Shown piece by piece: positions 17,681 to 25,704 of a stretch of DNA of 64,000 nt (its first letter is position 1; each line of letters opens with the position of its first letter). The position numbers and the translations under genes are program-made. This stretch comes from Ignavibacteriales bacterium (lineage in GTDB: Bacteria; Bacteroidota; Ignavibacteria; Ignavibacteriales; Melioribacteraceae), in NCBI GenBank assembly GCA_016177735.1, contig JACOUS010000017.1:1-64000 (forward strand), given 5' to 3'. The notes beneath the pieces were generated by a model, which was not told the origin of the DNA, ran no database searches, and saw only the letters and a list, made by a program, of their open reading frames with translations.

Positions 17681-18830
17681 CGAGTTGATTCACATTCAAC
17701 AGTTCAACGCATTTATTGTAAACAGAATCAACTGTAACAGCTTTCATACATTCAGGTACAGGACAAAGTTTTGCGGATTCTTCTTCAGTTAAAAAAGAAA
17801 ACTTGCCCGGGAATAATCCCTGACATGGCGAGCAAGAAATTCTTTTTCTGATGATGTGACACGTCGATAAATTGACTGCATAAATATCCGGATCGGACGG
17901 ACCGTAGATTGCAATTGTATTTTTTTTGAGTGCATTGCCGAGATGAAGCAGTCCGCTGTCGTGGCAAATTAATAGCTTGCTGTTCGATATTAATGACTTC
18001 ACTTCGTTGAGAGTTGTTTTGCCGGCAAGATTCAAAAAATTTACGGATGAAATATTTCTACAAACATTATTCACAACTTCTGAGTCGCCGGTATCACCAA
18101 TTGTAACGATTTTGAATCCTGGAAAATCTTTTGCCAATCTTTCAATGAGCGACTTAAAATTTTCTTCGAGCCATCTTTTGGTTGTTACCATTCCATTTGA
18201 ACTTCCGATTTGTAAACAGACATACTTTCCACGCTGCAATCCGAATTTCTGCAGAGCGTTTCCGTTTAAATGCATATTCACAAACGGTTTATAATCTCTT
18301 GTGATTCTTCTGCTGGATAACGCTGCGAGCAAATCATAATTGATATCGAGTTCGCTTCGAATCTTTCTAAGTTTCAACGGGACTTTTATTGTGTAATAAT
18401 AATCGGGTATATATTCATCGCTGAAAATATGACCAACGCGAACTGGGATTCCCGCAAGAATGGAACCGCGAATCAAAAACGGAGGTGCGGCGTCAATCGG
18501 CATTATTATGGCATCAAATTTTTCTCTGCGCAATTTCAAAAAGAAAATATTTTTTTTTAGTGTGCCGCTTTCTTGTTTCAAAATAAAAGCGGGATAATTA
18601 TCGAGAACAAATTCATTCCCGAATGAATTGCCGGTAATGATATATATTTTAACGCCGGGATAGAGTTCTTCAATTTTTTGAATAAGCACCGATTTCAAAA
18701 TAAAATGACCGAGACCCGTGTAACCGGATAGCAAAATTTTCCTAATTTTTGTATGCGGCTTGGGCATGAGCAGCTTTGCAAAAATTATTCTGAAGAAAAA
18801 GTGAAATATTTTTTTGAGTGAGTTTTTCAT
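17673..18830 (-). CDS. Glycosyltransferase family 9 (heptosyltransferase-like)
   Basis: A 385-residue GT-B enzyme of the ADP-heptose:LPS heptosyltransferase family. It shows the N-terminal GYTGLGHFIL loop, a donor-domain KRWLEENFKSLIERL segment preceded by QIGSSNG, and the family hallmark CHDSGLLHLGNALKKNTIAIYG. The C-terminal region holds a cluster of cysteines (CSPC, then LCPVPEC) found in many GT9 proteins. With an HldE-like enzyme encoded at 23,265-24,701, an ADP-heptose donor is plausible. The last codons and stop lie inside an intergenic repeat. Confidence 0.9.
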   Translation of the reverse strand: MKNSLKKIFHFFFRIIFAKLLMPKPHTKIRKILLSGYTGLGHFILKSVLIQKIEELYPGVKIYIITGNSFGNEFVLDNYPAFILKQESGTLKKNIFFLKLRREKFDAIIMPIDAAPPFLIRGSILAGIPVRVGHIFSDEYIPDYYYTIKVPLKLRKIRSELDINYDLLAALSSRRITRDYKPFVNMHLNGNALQKFGLQRGKYVCLQIGSSNGMVTTKRWLEENFKSLIERLAKDFPGFKIVTIGDTGDSEVVNNVCRNISSVNFLNLAGKTTLNEVKSLISNSKLLICHDSGLLHLGNALKKNTIAIYGPSDPDIYAVNLSTCHIIRKRISCSPCQGLFPGKFSFLTEEESAKLCPVPECMKAVTVDSVYNKCVELLNVNQLVV

Positions 18831-18867
18831 GCTTTAGTAACTAAGTAACATAGTTCTTAAGACAATT

Positions 18868-19701
18868 TTACACAGTAGTGAACTTGTTCACATTGATTCT
18901 TTTGCAGTGAACTTCAGGAACTACAGCTATAAAATCGACCCACTGATAAAAAATGCCGGGTACTGTTTTAGAATCGAGCGAAACAAATTCTAATCCGCTT
19001 GGTGAGATCCAGTAAATTTGATATCCGCCGATTTCGTTTAGATACTTGAACATATCACGCGGATGATAATCAAAATCGTTCGTCCACCTTTCGTATGCCT
19101 CAAACATTAATATTGGCGGATTTTTGCTCTTCAATAATTTTTCAGCACCCTTGAATACAAAAAATTCGCAGCCCTCAACATCACATTTTATAAACGAAAT
19201 GTTCCCGGTTAATTTCCCATCAAAAACAGTCTCAAGTGTTTTAACTTCGCACACTTCGGGAAAATATTTATCGTTCTCTTTTCCAAAATCTTTCCACGCT
19301 TCATCGTGGTGCGGAATTAAAGTTGCTTCCGTGTCCCTCTCTTTCGGAACGGTAAAAGTCGCAGTGTAATTTTTATCGCTTAATCCCATTTTGTAAAGAA
19401 CGGTTCTCGATTCCATACCGGCAATTTTCACGTTCGTACTTAGTTCTTCATAATTTTTTTGTATCGGTTCGAAGCTGTGAACTGTTCCGTTAGCTCCGAC
19501 AAGTTCGGCAAGTTTAATTGTTATCTCGCCGATGTTTGCACCAATATCAATTACGGTGTCGTTCTTTCTAACAAGAAAAGGAAGTAGAAAGAGCTGCGCC
19601 ATCGGATTGCCCATCACGCTTCTTAAATTCCAGCGGATGCTCGTATAAAATTTGGGGTCAATTGCCCTTAAAAGTTTTCCAATCATTCTTGTTGGTTTCA
19701 T
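18868..19701 (-). CDS. FkbM family methyltransferase
   Basis: A 277-residue SAM-dependent O-methyltransferase. Motif I is VIDIGANIGEITIKLAE (residues about 50-66), followed by VHSFEPIQKNYEEL, then the FkbM signature ISFIKCDVEGCEFFVFKGAE. FkbM enzymes methylate hydroxyl groups, often on sugars of surface glycans. A second FkbM-family gene is at 39,568-40,362. The upstream intergenic region contains a 140-bp palindromic repeat. Confidence 0.92.
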   Translation of the reverse strand: MKPTRMIGKLLRAIDPKFYTSIRWNLRSVMGNPMAQLFLLPFLVRKNDTVIDIGANIGEITIKLAELVGANGTVHSFEPIQKNYEELSTNVKIAGMESRTVLYKMGLSDKNYTATFTVPKERDTEATLIPHHDEAWKDFGKENDKYFPEVCEVKTLETVFDGKLTGNISFIKCDVEGCEFFVFKGAEKLLKSKNPPILMFEAYERWTNDFDYHPRDMFKYLNEIGGYQIYWISPSGLEFVSLDSKTVPGIFYQWVDFIAVVPEVHCKRINVNKFTTV

Positions 19702-19740
19702 ATTATGTTTTATTCTAACGATTCAATCTCTTATTCCACG

Positions 19741-19885
19741 TGGATAGAACGCGGATCAAATACGATCGAGCGGATAAGAGCGGATTTAATCAGTTACTAA
19801 TTTTTTTGTTTTCGTTGCCAAAGATTTTCCATTTCAAATCCGTGATAATCCGCTTAATCAGATTTTATCCGCGTTCTATTTTTCT
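19741..19885. repeat. Long GCGGAT-type intergenic inverted repeat
   Basis: ATAGAACGCGGAT (19,744-19,756) is exactly complementary to ATCCGCGTTCTAT (19,867-19,879). Just inside, the arm carrying AGCGGATAAGAGCGGATTT pairs imperfectly with AAATCCGTGATAATCCGCT. The loop is about 46 bases. The right end runs into TTTTTCTTTT. The same ends occur in the short copy at 5,960-6,007, which marks this as a mobile or amplifiable intergenic element. Confidence 0.75.
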
Positions 19886-19899
19886 TTTAAACACAAAGG

Positions 19900-20589
19900 T
19901 CAATAAATTCTTCGTGCGAGATCAATTTCGTTTACACGCATGCTTTTATAGTCAGAGCACAATTTGAAAATAAAATCGGCGGCTTCAACAGTGCTGATGC
20001 ATTTTTCTTTATCTTTTCTTCCGTTAACCATGTCCGTATTCATGGCGCCGAGATAAACATCAATAATTCTAATTCCGGCACGCACTGCATCATATTGAAT
20101 TGAATTTGTAAATCCGCGCAGACCGTGTTTGCTTGCACAGTAAGCCGATTCGCCGTCGCTTCCGTTTTTACCGGCAAATGAATTAATGTTGATAATTGCA
20201 CCTTCGCCCTTTCGTTCAAAAAACGGGAACAATTGTTTAATCAAAAAAATCGGTGCAAGTAAATTTGATTCAATTACATTCCGGTAATCTTCGAATGAAG
20301 TTTCCGTCAATGATTTTTTTAGATAAACTGCGGCGTTGTTAATTAGTATATCGATATTTTTTGCTTCGGCAGTTTCGGCAAGCGAGTAAATCGTTTTTAT
20401 GCTTTTAAGATCGCCGGCGGCAATAAAACATTCAACACCTTCTTTCAAAACAGCTTCTTGCAATGCTTCCAATCTTTTTATATCTCTGCCGTGAATGATT
20501 ATGTTGTAATTATTCTTCGAAAAAATTTTGGCAAGTTGTTCACCAAGTCCTTTGCTTGCACCGGTAATGAGAACTGTTTTAGTATTCAT
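19900..20589 (-). CDS. Short-chain dehydrogenase/reductase
   Basis: A classical SDR of 229 residues: cofactor motif TGASKGLG (residues 10-17), ILINNAAVY, catalytic serine in INSFAG, and the active-site pair in YCASKHG. It would oxidise or reduce a hydroxyl/keto group with NAD(P)H in the cytoplasm. It begins the gene group that continues upstream into the split transketolase, a zinc-type dehydrogenase and an HldE-like enzyme, so it probably acts on the sugar made by that set. Confidence 0.9.
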   Translation of the reverse strand: MNTKTVLITGASKGLGEQLAKIFSKNNYNIIIHGRDIKRLEALQEAVLKEGVECFIAAGDLKSIKTIYSLAETAEAKNIDILINNAAVYLKKSLTETSFEDYRNVIESNLLAPIFLIKQLFPFFERKGEGAIININSFAGKNGSDGESAYCASKHGLRGFTNSIQYDAVRAGIRIIDVYLGAMNTDMVNGRKDKEKCISTVEAADFIFKLCSDYKSMRVNEIDLARRIY

Positions 20590-20620
20590 ATTTTTTCTAA
20601 TGATATTTTAATATGCACCC

Positions 20621-20842
20621 GGAGTTACGCAGAATTTATTTTTTATTGCCCCGGCATTTTCCGTGTAAACGGGATCCCGCATAGCGGTGATATGCCGGAG
20701 GGAACAATAAACACATCCATTTCGGCTTTAGCAAAAATTGGTTTTAATTGTGGCTGAAGCCACTTTTTCTTAGTGAATATACTTCCACGACCTGAAGGTC
20801 GTGGCAATAATAGGTATCCGAACATAGATTTTGCGTAACACC
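20621..20842. mobile_element. 222-bp composite palindromic element (MITE-like)
   Basis: The ends are a 22-bp imperfect terminal inverted repeat (20,621-20,642 and 20,821-20,842, 18 of 22 matching, core GTTACGCA). Inside are nested hairpins: an outer TTATTG / CAATAA with CCGGCAT / ATGCCGG (20,643-20,710), then CCGT/ACGG and CCGC/GCGG inside it, then GTGGCT-GA-AGCCAC (20,750-20,763), and CCACGACCT-GA-AGGTCGTGG (20,785-20,804). No real gene is present. The structure suggests a non-autonomous element mobilised by a transposase encoded elsewhere; no target duplication is obvious. Confidence 0.65.
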
Positions 20843-20883
20843 AGTATGTAAATCGAAACTGGCACAGCACTTACAAAAACAAA

Positions 20884-21366
20884 TCAGAAAAACGGAAGCC
20901 CGTCTTTCTTCAAACTGATTATTGCCGGGCTACCGATAAGATAAGCATCAATCATTGCTTTCTTTGTTTCATCGGAGTTGCGCGGAAAATAGCCGGTAAT
21001 ATTTTTAAATAAAGCAACAAGCCCTTCGGCATTGAGCGGGCGGTGTGTTGGTCCATGAGTCGGATAATCTGCAAAGCCGATCAGAATAACCGGCAAGTTT
21101 TGTTCATCGATATCAATTTTGATCTGTTCAAACGGGCGTTCGATTAAAAAAGGAGTTATCGAATACACAATCGGACGCAAACCTTCGAGAGCCATTCCGG
21201 CTGCCATACTAATCATCGTTTGCTCGCAAAGCCCGGTGTTATAATATCTGTCCGGAAATTTTTGGATAAACTCTTTCATTTCTTGTTCAACATCTCCGAA
21301 TAGGAGAGTGATTCTTTCATCTTTTTCTGCGAGATCAACAAGCGTTTTACCAAATTGTTTTCTCAT
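20884..21366 (-). CDS. Transketolase second subunit, pyrimidine-binding domain only
   Basis: A 160-residue protein matching the pyrimidine-binding domain of transketolase/DXS. NTGLCEQTMISMAAGMA carries the glutamate that activates thiamin diphosphate, and GPTHRPLNAEGL is the conserved substrate/cofactor histidine region. It ends at AYLIGSPAIISLKKD, so the roughly 120-150-residue C-terminal transketolase domain of normal second subunits (about 300 residues) is absent. It overlaps the first-subunit gene by four bases (ATGA), so the two products should be made together and assemble. Confidence 0.88.
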   Translation of the reverse strand: MRKQFGKTLVDLAEKDERITLLFGDVEQEMKEFIQKFPDRYYNTGLCEQTMISMAAGMALEGLRPIVYSITPFLIERPFEQIKIDIDEQNLPVILIGFADYPTHGPTHRPLNAEGLVALFKNITGYFPRNSDETKKAMIDAYLIGSPAIISLKKDGLPFF

Positions 21367-22118
21367 AACAACTCCTTCATTGCTTGTTCTTCTTGTTCTT
21401 TATCCGGCCATTTTGAATGCCACTCGGGTCTGCCTTCCATAAAACTTACGCCTCTTCCTTTTATGGTATGCGCAATTATCATTTTGGGTTTTTCAACAGA
21501 ATCTTCTTTCAGTACAGTCAGCAGCTCATGCTTTGAGTGCCCGTCAACTTCGAAAACATGCCAGCCGATTATCTCTGCAATTTTTCCGATGCCGTTAATC
21601 GGGAGAATATCTTTCACAAATCCCGAACCCTGAATTTTGTTGTAATCAATTATCACTGTTAGATTATCGAGTTTTCTGTGAGCGGCGGTAAGCATCGATT
21701 CCCACGTTGTTCCTTCCTGGCTTTCGCCGTCACCGATTAAAACGTAAATGTGTCCGTCAATTTTTTTTTGTTTGCGTGCGAGCGCCATTCCGATGCCGGT
21801 TGGAAATCCGTGTCCTTCGCTTCCGGTTGTGCAGTGAACTCCGTTTTTCTCATCGAGGTGCGGATGCCCTTCAAGTTTGGGATTGTTACCTCTTTCGCGT
21901 AGAAGAACATAGTAGGGCCAGCAAGCGTGACCTTTGCTCAAAATAAATTTGTCGTTGCCGGCTAAAATATTGTCGTAAAGACAAATCAATATTTCCGTTG
22001 CTGAGAAACTTCCTCCGTAATGATAACCGCCGTTTGCTTTGGAAAGCTTAAATGTTTCTCGTCTAATTTTTTTTGATCTTTCATCGAGTACAGTTACTGC
22101 AGATTTGATATCATGCAT
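21363..22118 (-). CDS. Transketolase first subunit (thiamin-diphosphate-binding)
   Basis: A 251-residue protein covering the pyrophosphate-binding half of transketolase. FILSKGHACWPYYVLL, TTGSEGHGFPTGIGMAL and the ThDP/Mg motif GDGESQEG followed by IIDYNKIQGSG are intact. I start at the ATG at 22,118 because GAGGAG lies seven bases upstream; a TTG five codons earlier falls on that ribosome binding site. Together with the downstream partner it would transfer a two-carbon ketol unit. Its placement in a sugar-nucleotide locus suggests dedicated sugar synthesis rather than the pentose phosphate pathway. Confidence 0.92.
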   Translation of the reverse strand: MHDIKSAVTVLDERSKKIRRETFKLSKANGGYHYGGSFSATEILICLYDNILAGNDKFILSKGHACWPYYVLLRERGNNPKLEGHPHLDEKNGVHCTTGSEGHGFPTGIGMALARKQKKIDGHIYVLIGDGESQEGTTWESMLTAAHRKLDNLTVIIDYNKIQGSGFVKDILPINGIGKIAEIIGWHVFEVDGHSKHELLTVLKEDSVEKPKMIIAHTIKGRGVSFMEGRPEWHSKWPDKEQEEQAMKELL

Positions 22119-22194
22119 AAAATTTCTCCTCAATGTTCAGAACATTTTAGAATTGATTTGGTTATGTCTATTTCTTTTCGCCGGAAGAATGAAA

Positions 22195-23238
22195 TTAAAA
22201 CTCAATTATACAGCGCCCCGTCTCGCCGTTTCTGATTTTATCGAGCGCGGTATTTATGTGGTCGAGTTTGAAACTGTGTGTAATCAATTTATCGAGATTT
22301 AATTTTCCTTTCTGATAAAGATTCAGGTAGCGTGGAATATCAGTTGTGGGATTTGACTGCCCGCCCTGGCTGTCCATCAAAATTTTCCCGGTAAAATTTC
22401 TCACCATAGAAGGAAGTACAAGATCGTGTTCATGCTGCGGCTGACCGACTAAAATTGTTTTCCCTTTTGCAGCAGTCAATTCGTAACCGATTCCGATAAT
22501 ATCAACTTTGCCGGTACAGTCAACAAAAACATCTACACCGCCTTTGCCGGCAATTTGTTTCACTGCTTGTCGTATATCTTCTTTTGATGAATTGATAATA
22601 TTTGTTGCACCGAATTCGTGAGCCATTTTCAATTTGTTGTCGTAAAGATCGATAGCAATGATCGGGTCTGCAGAAGCCATTGCCGCGCCTTGAATTATAT
22701 TAAGTCCGACTCCGCCGCATCCGGCAACAGCAATCGACTGCCCCATTTTCAAATTGGCTTCGTTGTTGATCAAGCCAAGTGCAGTGGTAACAGAGCATCC
22801 AAGCAATGCAGCAATTTGAAATGGAATTTCTCTTGGAATTGCAGTCAATCTGTTTTCAGAAACAAGTGCAAACTCGTTAAAAGTAGTAACCCATCCGCCG
22901 CCAACAAAACCGCCGTTGCGCGGGTATTTTGGCGGAGCGGCTTCAATGCCTTCCCCTTTTCGCCAATGCATTACAACATGATCATTAACTTTTACGTGCG
23001 AAACACCGGGTCCAACATCAACAACAATTCCGCCGCCTTCATGCCCAAGCAAATGAGGAAGATATTTGTCTTCACCTTTAACGCCGGAAATTTCGCCGAG
23101 TTGTGCGCCGCAGATTCCGCTTCGCTCTACTTTAACAAGCACTTGCCCGCACTTCAATTCCGGTAATTGAACTTGATCTAAAATCAGAGGTGAGTTTAAT
23201 TTTTCCAAAACAGCCGCTTTAATTTCATGCCCGATCAT
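22195..23238 (-). CDS. Zinc-type medium-chain alcohol/sugar dehydrogenase
   Basis: A 347-residue MDR dehydrogenase. Catalytic-zinc ligands are visible in SGICGAQ (the cysteine), LLGHEGGG (histidine) and GCSVTTALG; the Rossmann motif is AGCGGVGLN, followed by the acidic residue in IAIDLYD. The loop that normally carries four structural-zinc cysteines has none here: it reads MHWRKGEGIEAAPP and then NGGFVGGGWVTTF. It likely oxidises a hydroxyl of a sugar or sugar phosphate made with the adjacent transketolase and kinase/nucleotidyltransferase. AAAGGA precedes the ATG. Confidence 0.88.
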   Translation of the reverse strand: MIGHEIKAAVLEKLNSPLILDQVQLPELKCGQVLVKVERSGICGAQLGEISGVKGEDKYLPHLLGHEGGGIVVDVGPGVSHVKVNDHVVMHWRKGEGIEAAPPKYPRNGGFVGGGWVTTFNEFALVSENRLTAIPREIPFQIAALLGCSVTTALGLINNEANLKMGQSIAVAGCGGVGLNIIQGAAMASADPIIAIDLYDNKLKMAHEFGATNIINSSKEDIRQAVKQIAGKGGVDVFVDCTGKVDIIGIGYELTAAKGKTILVGQPQHEHDLVLPSMVRNFTGKILMDSQGGQSNPTTDIPRYLNLYQKGKLNLDKLITHSFKLDHINTALDKIRNGETGRCIIEF

Positions 23239-23264
23239 ATTTTATCCTTTAGAAAAAATTTATC

Positions 23265-24701
23265 CTATGAATTTGTCTGCCGTGTTAAAAGTGGAACAAG
23301 ATGAACGGAGCCGCCGTATGATTCAACAAAATTTTTACCGGCTACTTCTTCAAGTTTGTGATCGGAACCTTTAACAATCACATGCGGCTTAATCATCTTG
23401 ATAATCTGCAATGGTGTGTCGTCTTCGAACGGAATTATAATGTCGATAAAATTGAGTGCCGAAAGGACACCAATGCGGTCTTGTTCATGCAATACCGGAA
23501 AGCTGCTTCCTTTTTTATTTTTTACGGAACTATCTTTCCGCACACCAACAATCAGTCTATCGCCCAAATTTTTTGCTACGTGCAATGTGTGAATATGCCC
23601 AGAATGAAGTACATCGAAACTTCCGTAAGTAAAAACAATTTTTTCTCCATTGGCTTGCCAGCTTTTGATTTTTACTTCTGCTGAACTAAGAGTATGATTT
23701 TTCCCGTTGCCTATTCCTTTTGCGCCGAGTTCAATCAAACGAAGTTCAGTTTCCAGTTCTCTTAACTGTACCGGCTGTGAACCAACTTTGCCGACTATAA
23801 TTCCGGCTGCTGTATTTGCAATCTCTGCCGATTCTTTAAAATCTTTCCCGGCGGCAATGCAAGCGCTTAACACTGCAACAACAGTATCGCCGGCACCGGT
23901 AACATCAAACACTTCCCGTGCAGCAGATTTGATGAAATATGCTTCTTCATCCGCATCGATTAAACACATGCCGTCTGCTCCAAGTGTAATCACAAGTCTT
24001 TCGAACAAAAATTTATTGCGCAGAAGATTCGCTTCCGAGATTAATTTGTTCATATCTCCATCGATACTTTTGCCGGTTACTTCCTCGAACTCGGATAAAT
24101 TCGGGGTGATGTAAGCAGCACCGGCATAACGTTCCCAATTCATTCTTTTTGGATCGATCAACACCGGAATATTTTTACTTCTGCATAATTTAATAATTGT
24201 CTGCGGCAGATTTCCTTTCAACACACCTTTGTTGTAATCCGAAAGAATCACAGCATCGGCTTCATCAATTTTATTTTTGAATTGTGCCAACAGCAGTTCG
24301 GAATCTTTGTTTCTAATTTCCCACGGTTCCTCTTCATCGAGCCGCAGTAATTGTTGACCTTGCCCGATAATTCTCGTTTTCCTTGTTGTCGGTTTTGTTT
24401 GATCGATCAAAAGGAAATCGCCGATCTCATTCGCAGAAAGAATTTCCGAAATTTTTTCCCCGCCGTCATCGTTTCCACGAATGCCGAAAAGATTTACAGA
24501 GCATCCCAAACTTTTTAAGTTCAGCGCAACGTTGCCCGAACCGCCAAGAGTGTTTGTTTTTGTTTTAACGTGCACAATCGGTACGGGCGCTTCCGGCGAA
24601 AGTCGTTTAACTTCACCCAAGAGATATTCATCGAGCATCACATCACCAACAACGAAAACTTTAGTACTGCCAAAATTCAGTTCTGAATATTTTTTTCTCA
24701 T
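23265..24701 (-). CDS. hldE: HldE-like bifunctional sugar-phosphate kinase / nucleotidyltransferase
   Basis: A 478-residue two-domain protein in HldE/RfaE order. The PfkB/ribokinase-like kinase (about 1-320) has the glycine segment LGGSGNVALNL and the anion-hole motif VFDVTGAGDTVVA; the C-terminal nucleotidyltransferase (about 345-478) has FTYGSFDVLHSGHIHTL (the family GxFDxxHxGH motif) and a later KGSDH. HldE phosphorylates D-glycero-D-manno-heptose 7-phosphate at C1 and adenylylates it to ADP-heptose. No gmhA, gmhB or hldD is adjacent, so a different substrate made by the neighbouring transketolase is possible. It overlaps the upstream epimerase by four bases. Confidence 0.82.
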   Translation of the reverse strand: MRKKYSELNFGSTKVFVVGDVMLDEYLLGEVKRLSPEAPVPIVHVKTKTNTLGGSGNVALNLKSLGCSVNLFGIRGNDDGGEKISEILSANEIGDFLLIDQTKPTTRKTRIIGQGQQLLRLDEEEPWEIRNKDSELLLAQFKNKIDEADAVILSDYNKGVLKGNLPQTIIKLCRSKNIPVLIDPKRMNWERYAGAAYITPNLSEFEEVTGKSIDGDMNKLISEANLLRNKFLFERLVITLGADGMCLIDADEEAYFIKSAAREVFDVTGAGDTVVAVLSACIAAGKDFKESAEIANTAAGIIVGKVGSQPVQLRELETELRLIELGAKGIGNGKNHTLSSAEVKIKSWQANGEKIVFTYGSFDVLHSGHIHTLHVAKNLGDRLIVGVRKDSSVKNKKGSSFPVLHEQDRIGVLSALNFIDIIIPFEDDTPLQIIKMIKPHVIVKGSDHKLEEVAGKNFVESYGGSVHLVPLLTRQTNS

Positions 24702-25681
24702 AAAACCGCATCGCCTATTTTTTGTTTTTGATGTTGAAAAGTTTTTCCGCTTCTGCTTGCAATTAAAAGATTAATCGTCTCTGCGATACTCTCTTTGATG
24801 CTCCCGTGATATTCAAATCCTTGTTCGATAAAACGCGAATTAGAAACTTCATACGATAACTGATTCATAATTTCGCTGTCAACATATTTTATATCAATCT
24901 GCGGTATGCGAAGTTCGATAAAATCAATTATCGATTTCACCGTTAAATTTTCGGTGAGCACGTTGTAAACTTTGCCGTCAAACAGATTTTTTCTAACAAT
25001 AAATTTAATTGCGTTGATTGCATCGGAAAGAACGAGATAAGGACGTTTCTGATTTAAAGCAGTACGCCAAACTGTTAACGGCTGTCCGTGCACGGCTTGC
25101 CAGCAAAATTTATTTATTGCAGTATGAAAACGCATCCCTATGGATGAACCGGAAATCGTACCGAATCTACACGCGACAAATTTCAGTCTGTCCGTTTTTT
25201 CTAATGAGGCTAACAGCTGTTCCGACTTTAATTTGTACTCCGCATACGGGCTTTGCGGTTTTAAATCTTCGATGCCGCAATCTTCACCGACTAACTCCTT
25301 CTGCGTCCCGTACACACTTGTTGTTGAAGGGAAAAATAATTTCACATTGTTTTTGATACATGCTTCTGAAATTCGTTTCGTGCCTTCATAATTTACTTTT
25401 TCAACTTCGTCTTTTTTTTGAAAACTTGCTGCGGCATCCGTAATAGCTGCAAGGTGAATAACAACATCAATGTTTTGCAGATGCAAATCCAAATCTGCGG
25501 TACAAATATCATCCTCGATAAAAGAAAATTTAACACCGCCGGGAAGATTGAATAACGATGAATAACGCAGAGTTGATAAATTATCAATCATACGCACTGT
25601 TTCAAATTCGCCGGATACCAGACTATGAATAAACTTGGAACCGATATGACCCAGCGCCCCGGTAATTAATAATGACTGCAT
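24698..25681 (-). CDS. NAD-dependent epimerase/dehydratase (extended SDR) 1
   Basis: A 327-residue extended SDR: TGALGHIGSKF (glycine motif), catalytic STTSVYG, and the active pair in YAEYK. The C-terminal substrate domain includes PYLVLSDAINAIKFIV. It probably epimerises, reduces or dehydrates a nucleotide sugar. It is the first of three neighbouring extended SDR genes in the same direction (with 25,705-26,679 and 26,733-27,731). Since they are clearly divergent in sequence, they are likely consecutive steps on one or more activated sugars. AAGGA precedes the ATG; the next gene overlaps by four bases. Confidence 0.88.
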   Translation of the reverse strand: MQSLLITGALGHIGSKFIHSLVSGEFETVRMIDNLSTLRYSSLFNLPGGVKFSFIEDDICTADLDLHLQNIDVVIHLAAITDAAASFQKKDEVEKVNYEGTKRISEACIKNNVKLFFPSTTSVYGTQKELVGEDCGIEDLKPQSPYAEYKLKSEQLLASLEKTDRLKFVACRFGTISGSSIGMRFHTAINKFCWQAVHGQPLTVWRTALNQKRPYLVLSDAINAIKFIVRKNLFDGKVYNVLTENLTVKSIIDFIELRIPQIDIKYVDSEIMNQLSYEVSNSRFIEQGFEYHGSIKESIAETINLLIASRSGKTFQHQKQKIGDAVL

Positions 25682-25704
25682 TTATAAATCCTTATTTTTT
25701 TTAT

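Noticed and set aside
20643-20870. A 75-residue reading frame on the minus strand inside the palindromic element
   Set aside because: It translates the hairpins and terminal repeat, has no ribosome binding site and no globular pattern; such frames appear by chance in this type of repeat.
22618-23166. A 182-residue plus-strand frame
   Set aside because: It is antisense to the zinc-type dehydrogenase, whose motifs are unmistakable, so it is a shadow frame.
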